Positions 1-5,057 of a DNA stretch of 7,302 bases are shown in pieces. Location of the stretch: contig JBJDXI010000156.1 in NCBI GenBank assembly GCA_051866595.1, positions 1-7,302 on the forward strand, written 5' to 3'. The notes beneath the pieces are model-generated. The model worked only from the letters and a program-made list of their open reading frames with translations, did no database searches and was not told where the DNA came from. The stretch comes from UBA7702 sp051866595 (GTDB lineage: Bacteria; Bacillota; Dehalobacteriia; UBA7702). The position numbers and the translations under genes are program-made. The first letter of the stretch is position 1. Every line of letters begins with the position of its first letter.

Positions 1-1008
1 ATTATTTCTGGTCTTTTGTATGGTTTCTATTCTGCTTTCCTTACCAAAGGTATGTTACTTGGTGTTTGGGATTATTGGTATTATTCCGGTGAAGCCGCAA
101 TCTCCGCCTTTGTCTGCACTTACGTTTTAGGTGCTGTCGGCTGCGCGGTCAACGATAGTTTCGCGGCTATCTGGATGCTGATTCTCTCCGCGATCAGAGG
201 TTGTTTTGGTGATGTATTCCGCTGCTTCAAAACCAAACCCGGCCTCATGATGTTCTTGGCCGCTCTTGCCGGCGGTCCTGTCGCTAACACCGCTTATGTT
301 ATCGCGCTGACCATGGCCGGCCCCATCGCCGCTGCTATTTCCGCTCTCTGCGCTCCCTGCGGTGCGATTATCGGTAGAGTATTCCTGAAACAGGAACTGA
401 ACTTCCGCATGGTCTGCGGTATCATCATCTGCTTCGCTGCTGGTTGCGTACTTTCCGGTACCACTTTCGATGCTGTTAACATGACTGCTTTCATCGGTAT
501 GATGATCGCTTTCATCGCCGCTCTCGGTTGGGGCTTTGAAGGTGCCATCGGTGGTTATGGCGTTTGCATGATGGATAGCCAGATTGGTATCACCATCCGT
601 GAAATCACCTCCGGTCTCTCCAACATCATCGTCATGATTCCTGTCCTTTCCCTGATTGGTTTGGCTTTTGGCGGTAACGGCGTTGGTGAAGGTTATGGCC
701 TTTTGGCTGATGCTTTCACTGATACTGCTTCCGTTGGCTGGATTGCTGCTGCTGGTCTTTGCTGTGGTCTTTCCTTCATGCTCTGGTACAGAGGGAACTC
801 CATGTGCGGTGCCGCTCTTGGTATGACCTGCAACGCTATGTACTCTTTCTGGGTACCTCTTTGCTGCTGGATCCTCATGGGTCTGATCGGCGGCGAAGAA
901 GGCTGGGGCCTCTCCGTTGTTCAGTGGTTGATGGCTATCGTCATCGTATTCGGTATTTGGCTGATTGCTATGAATCCGTTAGATCTCTTTAAGAAAGAGG
1001 AGGACTGA
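1..1008 (+). CDS. DMT/EamA-like multi-pass membrane transporter, 5'-truncated by the window edge
   Basis: The frame is open from base 1 (Ile-Ile-Ser-Gly-Leu...) to TGA at 1006-1008, so the start lies upstream; the TTG at 16 is unlikely to be the true start because hydrophobic sequence continues before it. About 335 residues are visible, nearly all hydrophobic, with roughly ten membrane-spanning stretches. The middle (about residues 78-150) has the EamA-repeat pattern: a basic loop, a Gly/Ala/Pro-rich helix pair (GGPVANTAYVIAL, then AAAISALCAP), the motif GRVFLKQEL and another Gly-rich helix. A second repeat-like half ends in a charged Lys/Glu tail. Drug/metabolite transporters usually move small metabolites across the inner membrane; the substrate cannot be read from sequence. 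The next gene starts 4 bases after the stop and its ribosome site (AGAGGAGG, 996-1003) lies inside this gene, so the two are co-translated. A role in ethanolamine uptake is possible, but two terminators separate it from the eut genes. Confidence 0.8.
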   Translation: MISGLLYGFYSAFLTKGMLLGVWDYWYYSGEAAISAFVCTYVLGAVGCAVNDSFAAIWMLILSAIRGCFGDVFRCFKTKPGLMMFLAALAGGPVANTAYVIALTMAGPIAAAISALCAPCGAIIGRVFLKQELNFRMVCGIIICFAAGCVLSGTTFDAVNMTAFIGMMIAFIAALGWGFEGAIGGYGVCMMDSQIGITIREITSGLSNIIVMIPVLSLIGLAFGGNGVGEGYGLLADAFTDTASVGWIAAAGLCCGLSFMLWYRGNSMCGAALGMTCNAMYSFWVPLCCWILMGLIGGEEGWGLSVVQWLMAIVIVFGIWLIAMNPLDLFKKEED

Positions 1009-1012
1009 TAGA

Positions 1013-1276
1013 ATGAGACCTTTAAACTACGCTATTCTTAAATATTTTACGACTGTAGAAGAAGCTTGTGCTGCTCAGGTTTATGAAGCCATTAAAGGTG
1101 AATACGGCAAATACAGAATGTGCAAAGTTGATAAAATCAACGAAGCGATTATGACTGCCGAAAAAAATGGCTTGCTTGAAGAAGCTCGTTATGAACTCGA
1201 TGCAAATGGTAACGTTGTGATTTATTATCATGCTGTAGGCGAAGGCCTTGACGCGATCAACAGTTACATCAAATAA
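1013..1276 (+). CDS. Small 87-residue protein with winged-helix-like pattern, unknown function
   Basis: ATG at 1013 follows AGAGGAGG (996-1003) at good spacing, and the gene begins 4 bases after the transporter stop, so expression is probably coupled. The protein has no signal peptide or membrane segment and is rich in Ala, Glu, Lys and Tyr. Its predicted order is helix (residues 13-30), a basic stretch (GKYRMCKVDK), helix ending in the turn KNGLLEEARY (about 51-61), then two short strands (ARYELDANGN, VVIYYHAVGEG) and a final helix. Helix plus 'NGLL' plus beta-hairpin resembles the recognition helix and wing of small winged-helix proteins, so a DNA-binding regulator of the transporter is one reading. 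I recognise no named family; a cytoplasmic accessory protein is equally possible. It ends 24 bases before a terminator hairpin, making it the last gene of its operon. Confidence 0.7.
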   Translation: MRPLNYAILKYFTTVEEACAAQVYEAIKGEYGKYRMCKVDKINEAIMTAEKNGLLEEARYELDANGNVVIYYHAVGEGLDAINSYIK

Positions 1277-1300
1277 GCATTTAAAATTTACAGATCTCTT

Positions 1301-1334
1301 TAAAGCCGGAAGATTAGTCCCTCTTCCGGCTTTA
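1301..1334 (+). terminator. Hairpin terminator after the transporter/87-aa operon
   Basis: A perfect 13-bp stem, TAAAGCCGGAAGA paired with TCTTCCGGCTTTA, with an 8-base loop (TTAGTCCC), starts 24 bases after the stop codon at 1276. The T-tract after the stem is weak (ttattg), and the stem itself is nearly symmetric, so it may work in both directions. Confidence 0.75.
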
Positions 1335-1404
1335 CTTATTGTAAAAGAAGCCATAGGATTATATGCAAATAAAGTCATAAGACCATAAGAAACAGTTTGT
1401 AGAC

Positions 1405-1440
1405 AAGAAACGGCGCCTTCTTGAGGTGTCGTTTCTTTTT
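1405..1440 (+). terminator. Second, strong intrinsic terminator
   Basis: AAGAAACGGCGCC (1405-1417) pairs with GGTGTCGTTTCTT (1425-1437) over 13 bp including two G-U pairs, around a 7-base loop. It runs straight into a T-tract (1436-1440). Together with the hairpin 70 bases upstream it should isolate the transporter operon from what follows. Confidence 0.85.
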
Positions 1441-1932
1441 CTGTGATTCATCATATTTTTTGGTATACTTGATTGGGTCCTTTTGTGATTTTACCGTTTC
1501 TTTGTTTGGCTTCGTGGTGAAACAGTGTTGTGCAGTAATGTTTGCATTTTGAAACGCTTTGCCTTAATGTTTTTTTTTGGGGGGTGGATATTCTCTTCTG
1601 AAAGTCATCTGTAAGGGGAGGTGTCCTTTTTTTGATCCCCGGCATTATAACCATATCTTTCCGGCGGAATTGTTTCTTGAGGATAGTGCCTGTGTACTTT
1701 GACATTAGTGCTGATATGTGTGGTTTACGGTATGCCGGATTTTGGGGCTGTAAACTTCTTATTTTGCGCTGTGGATTTATGTCTTATGGGAGGGGTCTGT
1801 TCGGGCGGGCTTATTAGGAACGGATCGCACGCGATTCCTGGCTGGTTCTGGGAGTACCGAAGGGGATTGCTTTTCTACTCTTTTTCATCGTTTTGTTTTG
1901 GAAAGTTAAACAAAGGGCTGTCTCTGCTTTAG
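1441..1932. other. G+T-rich gene-less stretch
   Basis: I see no credible gene on either strand. By hand count about two thirds of the bases over 1441-1920 are G or T on the + strand, including T9 followed by G6 (1570-1584) and T7 (1627-1633). Short open frames exist (for example 1699-1932 +, 1451-1705 -), but they lack ribosome sites and protein-like composition. A TTGACA at 1699-1704 has no matching -10 box. The stretch is most likely decayed or non-coding sequence. Confidence 0.5.
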
Positions 1933-1938
1933 TGCGTC

Positions 1939-2322
1939 GATCTGATGGAACGTATGGTAGCGGTTTAGTCTCGGAACTGTCTGAACGCGGAAACGGAAGA
2001 CATCAAAAAGCTGACCTGTGCGAACCTGGAAGCGCAGGAAGCGAATTACAGAGAACCGATTGACACCATTGATGAAAAAATCAAACGTCAGAAGTTTTAT
2101 CTGACGATGCTCCGGGATTTTGATAAGCAGATCAAGCGGGCGATAAAGTGGCAGAATCAGATCGGTAAGGTTCATATAGGCGCGCCTTTTTATCTGTACT
2201 GCCCGGGATTGGGTTCCCGTGTGAGCGTCCATGACGAGCATTTTTAGGTGAGCTACTGGATCGGCGAATTCGGTATGGGTTGTGGTTTCATTGCTTTGAG
2301 GCTTTATTTATTGCGGGGATAA
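1939..2322 (+). pseudogene. Decayed coding remnant, possibly a MerR/BmrR-type regulator
   Basis: One frame reads as plausible protein across two in-frame stops: DLMERMVAV, TAG (1966-1968), then 92 codons containing TEDIKKL, an amphipathic helix (IDTIDEKIKRQKFYLTMLRD, about 2061-2120), FDKQIKRAIKW and APFYLYCPGLGSRVSVHDEHF to TAG (2245-2247). It then continues VSYWIGEFGMGCGFIAL to TAA (2320-2322). No start codon with a ribosome site precedes it, and codon choice looks coding. A long charged helix followed by a 'P-x-Y-L' strand and an 'iGefg' segment recalls the dimerisation helix and effector-binding domain of MerR-type regulators such as BmrR, but the N-terminal HTH is not recognisable upstream. 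The family guess is weak; the conclusion that this is broken coding sequence is firmer. Confidence 0.45.
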
Positions 2323-2323
2323 T
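2296..2323 (+). promoter_or_regulatory. Possible sigma70-type promoter inside the spacer
   Basis: TTGAGG (2296-2301, 4/6 to consensus) and GATAAT (2318-2323, 5/6) are 16 bases apart. It would fire rightward about 85 bases upstream of the ribosome site at 2407-2412. It overlaps the tail of the decayed frame and could be coincidental. Confidence 0.25.
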
Positions 2324-2420
2324 GTATGGTGAAAAGACTGTGTGTAATGTCTTACCGTAGGGAAAAGTTCGTTGTGGTCTGAAAACGAACACCCGTTTTG
2401 AGGGGAAAGGAGAGTTTTTC

Positions 2421-2528
2421 GTGGATCCTGAAATAAGTCTTCGGAGCACGCGTAATTTATTGATTTCTGGCCCAATCGCCATTTCTATCGTTTCGAAACG
2501 GCAGGAGCACGGTATTTATTGTCTGTAA
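2421..2528 (+). CDS. Candidate 35-residue small ORF
   Basis: A GTG start at 2421 is preceded by AAAGGAG (2406-2412) at a spacing of 8 bases, the best ribosome site in the spacer. The frame runs to TAA at 2526-2528. The peptide has a charged N-terminus (VDPEISLRSTR), a short hydrophobic core (NLLISGPIAISIV, about residues 12-24) and a basic/polar tail (SKRQEHGIYCL). The core is too short for a confident membrane helix. A hairpin (GTTCGTT 2367-2373 with AACGAAC 2384-2390) lies in its leader and a large AT-rich palindrome follows 21 bases after the stop. It may be a real small protein, the end of a lost gene, or chance; I recognise no family. Confidence 0.25.
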   Translation: MDPEISLRSTRNLLISGPIAISIVSKRQEHGIYCL

Positions 2529-2548
2529 AATGATGGATTCTTCGTGTT

Positions 2549-2622
2549 TTTTGCAGTGGCATGATATAAAAATATTTTTTATATCATGTAAAAAATATCA
2601 TGATTTCAAAATAACTGCAAAA
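2549..2622. repeat. Nested AT-rich inverted repeats, 74 bp
   Basis: Outer arms TTTTGCAGT (2549-2557) and ACTGCAAAA (2614-2622) are perfect 9-bp inverted repeats. Inside, CATGATATAAAAA (2560-2572) and TTTTTATATCATG (2576-2588) form a perfect 13-bp palindrome around TAT. A third half-site, ATATCATG, recurs at 2595-2602, 14 bases after the copy at 2581. The outer arms with conserved inner half-sites look like a tiny mobile-element remnant or a multi-site operator; the inner palindrome alone could also act as a weak bidirectional terminator. Confidence 0.5.
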
Positions 2623-2710
2623 TAATCAATCCAAATATTTGTTTTTCATCGACAAAAGATGGGATAAAAATTAAACATAAAGAGATGTGCTTTGGTGTGC
2701 TCCCGTTAGC

Positions 2711-2729
2711 AGGGAAGACGCGCTTCCCT
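2711..2729. repeat. Short GC-rich hairpin upstream of the HAD promoter
   Basis: AGGGAAG (2711-2717) pairs with CTTCCCT (2723-2729) around ACGCG. Flanking AGC (2708-2710) and GCT (2733-2735) could extend the stem across a bulge. No T-tract follows directly, so it is not a classic terminator. It lies 47 bases before the -35 box of the next promoter. Confidence 0.35.
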
Positions 2730-2775
2730 TGTGCTCATCTGCGGTTTTAGCTGGGTTTTTCGTTCAAAAAAGGCA

Positions 2776-2804
2776 TTGACAAATACGCTTTCTTGCGGTA
2801 TGAT
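2776..2804 (+). promoter_or_regulatory. Near-consensus sigma70 promoter for the HAD gene
   Basis: A perfect -35 TTGACA (2776-2781), a 17-base spacer and a -10 TATGAT (2799-2804, 5/6). A start near 2811 gives a leader of about 55 bases ending in the ribosome site AAAGGAG (2848-2854). Apart from a weak hairpin at 2711-2729, no operator is obvious next to it, so expression may be largely constitutive. Confidence 0.8.
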
Positions 2805-2865
2805 ATTGTTACGGTTAAAATGATGATAATGGGTCGAATTTTGACTTAAAGGAGAAAAGATTGCG

Positions 2866-3504
2866 ATGGCTTTGATATTCTTCGACTATGACGGCGTAAT
2901 GGTGGATTCTTTGGAAACGGAAACAAAGTATTACATCGAGGCCTGTCAAGAGGTTGGTGTTGACGCGGTAAAGGATGCCGCGGATATGGCGAAGCTTTCC
3001 GAAGGGAATTTTTATGAAGAGCTTCTCGGTCGCGGAGTTTCCCAGGAGTCTCTGGACAAAACCATGGAAATCTACGCGCGGATCAAAACCGATGGCCGCT
3101 ATCAGACAAAGCCTTTTCCCGAAATCTTTTCCTTGTTGAAAAAGGTGAGTGAAACTTATCCGACCTATATCATCACTTCGAATGTCTCCGCCACGGTGGA
3201 AAAACGCCTGCGGGAATTCAACGTGACCGGGGTGAAGGATGTTCTCGGCGCGGACAAGGAAACCAGCAAGCAAAAGAAGCTTCATTCCGTGATGGCGCAT
3301 TATCCCGGAGAGCGTACACTGTTTGTCGGTGATACGAAAGGGGATATGATTGAATCCGCCGCCGTAGGTATTGGCCTCCGTCTGGGGGTTACCTGGGGAT
3401 GGCAGTCGCCGGAAGTGGTTTTGGCCGGTGATCCCGATTATTGGTTTAACGAGAAAAAAGATTTCGTGGCATGGTTTCATGGTTTTATGGATGCCGCGAA
3501 TTAA
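2866..3504 (+). CDS. HAD-superfamily hydrolase (phosphatase), subfamily I type
   Basis: A 212-residue soluble protein; ATG 2866 follows AAAGGAG (2848-2854). All HAD motifs are visible. Motif I is FFDYDGVMVDS, with nucleophile Asp7 and acid/base Asp9. Motif II is IITSN (Thr104/Ser105). The motif III lysine is one of those in TSKQKK (135-138). Motif IV is VGDTKGD with Asp156 and Asp160 for Mg2+. Residues 16-85 form a helical cap between motifs I and II, as in phosphoglycolate-phosphatase/beta-phosphoglucomutase-like members. Such enzymes remove phosphate from small metabolites via an aspartyl-phosphate. The substrate cannot be told from sequence. It has its own strong promoter and is followed by a hairpin with a T-tract before eutS, so it may be only partly co-expressed with the eut genes. 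A phosphoethanolamine or other amino-alcohol phosphatase role is an idea from position only. Confidence 0.85.
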   Translation: MALIFFDYDGVMVDSLETETKYYIEACQEVGVDAVKDAADMAKLSEGNFYEELLGRGVSQESLDKTMEIYARIKTDGRYQTKPFPEIFSLLKKVSETYPTYIITSNVSATVEKRLREFNVTGVKDVLGADKETSKQKKLHSVMAHYPGERTLFVGDTKGDMIESAAVGIGLRLGVTWGWQSPEVVLAGDPDYWFNEKKDFVAWFHGFMDAAN

Positions 3505-3518
3505 GTTAAAAATAACTC

Positions 3519-3543
3519 AATAAGTCATAAATGACTTATTTTT
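3519..3543 (+). terminator. AT-rich hairpin with T-tract between the HAD gene and eutS
   Basis: AATAAGTCA (3519-3527) pairs perfectly with TGACTTATT (3532-3540) around TAAA, followed by TTT. The stem has only two G-C pairs, so it may be a leaky terminator or attenuator that lets part of the upstream transcript reach eutS. I find no good separate promoter in the 35 bases between this hairpin and the eutS start. Confidence 0.55.
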
Positions 3544-3578
3544 CCGATAAATGATGAGGTAGAAAAGAAGGTGGGAGC

Positions 3579-3938
3579 ATGGTATTTGACAGCAGTGCCG
3601 AAGGTGAGAAACAAAGGATTATTCAGGAATTTGTTCCCGGACGACAGATTACCCTTCTCCACGTGATTGCTCAGCCGGTGGATGATGTTTATGATAAACT
3701 CGGCGTGCCCCATGACGGCGCCGTCGGTATTCTGACAATCACACCGGGGGAATCGGCGATTATCGCCGGTGATATTGCGACGAAAGCCGGGGAAGTCCGA
3801 ATAGGTTTCCTTGATCGTTTTACCGGCGCTTTGACGGTGACCGGTGATGTCGAAAGCGTAATTTCCTCGCTGAAAGGAATCAGTGATTATTTTGAAAACG
3901 TATTGGGTTATACGCCTTCACCGCTGACGAAATCCTGA
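3579..3938 (+). CDS. eutS: Ethanolamine microcompartment shell protein EutS
   Basis: A 119-residue BMC-domain protein matching EutS along its length: RIIQEFVPGRQITLLHVIAQP (13-33), GVPHDGAVGILTITPGESA (42-60), IAGDIATKAGEVRIGFLDRF (62-81) and the ending LTKS. EutS is a circularly permuted BMC protein that forms bent hexamers in the shell enclosing ethanolamine breakdown and its toxic acetaldehyde. Gly47 here aligns with the E. coli glycine (Gly39, from memory) linked to the bend. The N-terminus is about 8 residues longer than the roughly 111-residue E. coli protein. ATG 3579 is supported by AAGGTGG (3568-3574), and no in-frame ATG lies downstream near the conserved start. It is the first gene of the eut set in this window; eutP follows after 15 bases. 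Confidence 0.95.
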   Translation: MVFDSSAEGEKQRIIQEFVPGRQITLLHVIAQPVDDVYDKLGVPHDGAVGILTITPGESAIIAGDIATKAGEVRIGFLDRFTGALTVTGDVESVISSLKGISDYFENVLGYTPSPLTKS

Positions 3939-3953
3939 CGCTGGTGCAATAAA

Positions 3954-4457
3954 ATGAGCAACGAAAAGAAGATAAAAGCACCTCAAAAGAGAATTATGCT
4001 GGCCGGTGCCGTTGATGCCGGGAAAACGACGTTGATGAAGGCGCTTTTCCATGACGGTCCCGTGTCTATGAAAAAAGATAAAACCCAAAGTATGGGGTAT
4101 GATACCTGTGCCATTGATACCCCCGGAGAATATACGGCGATCCCCTGGCATAAAGGAGCTCTTTTTGCCACCTCTCTGGAAGCGGATCTGATTCTTTTTG
4201 TTCACGACGCGACAACGGGGTATATTCAGTTTCCTCCGGGATTTGCCACGGCGTTTCCCCGTCGTTCGGTGGGGGTTGTCACCAAAATCGATGCCCCCGG
4301 CGCCGATATTGAACGGGCAAAAAACATTATCCGCAATGTGTGCGTATCCGATCCGGATCACATCTTTCTGGTCTCCGCCAAAACTGGCGAAGGCATTCCG
4401 GAGCTCAGAGCTTATATCCAAGAAAAATTCAAGGAAGATATCCGTTATCGGGATTGA
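3954..4457 (+). CDS. eutP: EutP/PduV-family P-loop NTPase, first copy
   Basis: A 167-residue protein with all GTPase motifs: Walker A GAVDAGKTT (18-26), a candidate switch-I Thr44 in KTQSM, G3 DTPGE (55-59), G4 TKID (110-113) and G5 SAKTGEG (141-147). EutP is a small Ras-like NTPase of ethanolamine microcompartment operons; the related PduV associates with Pdu compartments, and Salmonella EutP has been reported to act as an acetate kinase. It would act in the cytoplasm or on the shell surface. The N-terminal 11 residues are lysine-rich and poorly conserved. The start ATG at 3954 has only a weak ribosome site (GGTG, 3944-3947), so translation may depend on eutS just upstream. A second, very similar copy follows 29 bases later. 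Confidence 0.9.
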   Translation: MSNEKKIKAPQKRIMLAGAVDAGKTTLMKALFHDGPVSMKKDKTQSMGYDTCAIDTPGEYTAIPWHKGALFATSLEADLILFVHDATTGYIQFPPGFATAFPRRSVGVVTKIDAPGADIERAKNIIRNVCVSDPDHIFLVSAKTGEGIPELRAYIQEKFKEDIRYRD

Positions 4458-4978
4458 GGACCGGAAAACATACCGGGAACGGCAAGATGAATGATAAACA
4501 AGAAACCTCCAAAAGAATTATGGTGGCCGGTACGGTGGATGCCGGAAAAACAACGTTGATCAAGGCGCTTTTTCATGACGGCCCCGTATCCATGGAAAAA
4601 GATAAAACCCAAAGTATGAAATATGAACCCAACGCCATTGATACGCCCGGCGAATTCACGGCGTCACCTTTTATGAAGGGTGCGCTGTTCTCCACGGCGT
4701 TGGAAGCCGATCTGATTCTGTTCCTTCAGGACGCAACCAGTGATTTTGTGCAGTTTCCGCCGGGATTTGCCACGGGTTTCCCCCGCCGTTCTGTCGGTGT
4801 TGTTACAAAAATTGACGGGGAAGGCGCCGACGTGGAACGCGCCAAGGGGATTATCCGGAACGTGTGTGTATCCGATCCGCAACATATTTTCTGCGTATCG
4901 GCAAAAACCGGAGAGGGTATTGCCGAGCTCCGGGCATACATCGACGAAAAATTCAAAGAAGATATTCGCTACCGCGAC
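3987..4978 (+). repeat. Tandem direct duplication covering the two eutP genes
   Basis: Codons from 3987-4454 align without gaps to 4511-4978, a constant offset of 524 bases. An example identical block is the 18-base stretch at 4077-4094 and 4601-4618. Many third-position differences show the copies are not recent. The repeat stops near the gene ends; the 29-base junction (4458-4486) does not repeat eutP flanking sequence that I can see. Confidence 0.85.
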
Positions 4979-4981
4979 TGA
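4487..4981 (+). CDS. eutP: EutP/PduV-family P-loop NTPase, second tandem copy
   Basis: A 164-residue protein about 81 % identical to the preceding EutP (127 of 156 gap-free positions by hand count). It is intact in every motif: Walker A GTVDAGKTT (15-23), Thr41 in KTQSM, DTPGE (52-56), TKID (107-110) and SAKTGEG (138-144). The tail EKFKEDIRYRD is identical in both. I chose ATG 4487 because the frame stays open upstream to 4340 only by overlapping eutP copy 1, where it translates to non-homologous sequence. The ribosome site is weak (GGGAAC, 4475-4480). Differences cluster just after KTQSM, around residues 45-64 (KYEP, FTASPFM against GYDT, YTAIPWH) and in the QDATSDF loop, so surfaces near the nucleotide switch may have diverged. 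It may be redundant, or a second partner in a hetero-oligomer. Confidence 0.9.
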   Translation: MNDKQETSKRIMVAGTVDAGKTTLIKALFHDGPVSMEKDKTQSMKYEPNAIDTPGEFTASPFMKGALFSTALEADLILFLQDATSDFVQFPPGFATGFPRRSVGVVTKIDGEGADVERAKGIIRNVCVSDPQHIFCVSAKTGEGIAELRAYIDEKFKEDIRYRD

Positions 4982-5003
4982 TCTTCAATTCTATTCCATT
5001 CGG

Positions 5004-5033
5004 AAATTATATTGATAAATTTAAATATAATTT
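5004..5033. promoter_or_regulatory. AT-only inverted repeat and possible promoter in the eutB leader
   Basis: AAATTATATT (5004-5013) and AATATAATTT (5024-5033) are perfect 10-bp inverted repeats in the 76-base gap between the second eutP and eutB. A perfect -10-like TATAAT (5026-5031) lies in the right arm, but no good -35 box sits 16-18 bases before it. The site may be an operator, an RNA stem or just an AT-rich leader. The eutB ribosome site AAGGAG (5044-5049) follows. Confidence 0.35.
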
Positions 5034-5057
5034 TAATAAAGTTAAGGAGAGTAAAGA

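Noticed and set aside
1699..1727. TTGACA as a promoter -35 box
   Set aside because: No -10-like hexamer lies 15-19 bases downstream.
1906..2241. Minus-strand 111-codon ORF in the spacer
   Set aside because: It is antisense to the better protein-like + frame at 1939-2247 and has no recognisable motif or ribosome site.
2288..2482. Minus-strand 64-codon ORF
   Set aside because: No ribosome site upstream of its start, and composition is not convincing.
2554..2560. GCCACTG on the minus strand, like the 3' element of a cobalamin riboswitch
   Set aside because: No other cobalamin-riboswitch element is seen nearby and it points away from the B12-dependent genes.
2820..2849. Nine-codon upstream ORF in the HAD gene leader
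   Set aside because: No ribosome site, and it appears by chance in an ATG-rich leader.
2815..3480. Minus-strand 221-codon ORF
   Set aside because: It lies fully antisense to the HAD gene, whose motifs are all intact, and its translation resembles no family.
4340..4486. Longer 5' start for the second eutP
   Set aside because: The added residues overlap the first eutP in another frame and have no counterpart in EutP proteins; ATG 4487 fits the first copy's start.
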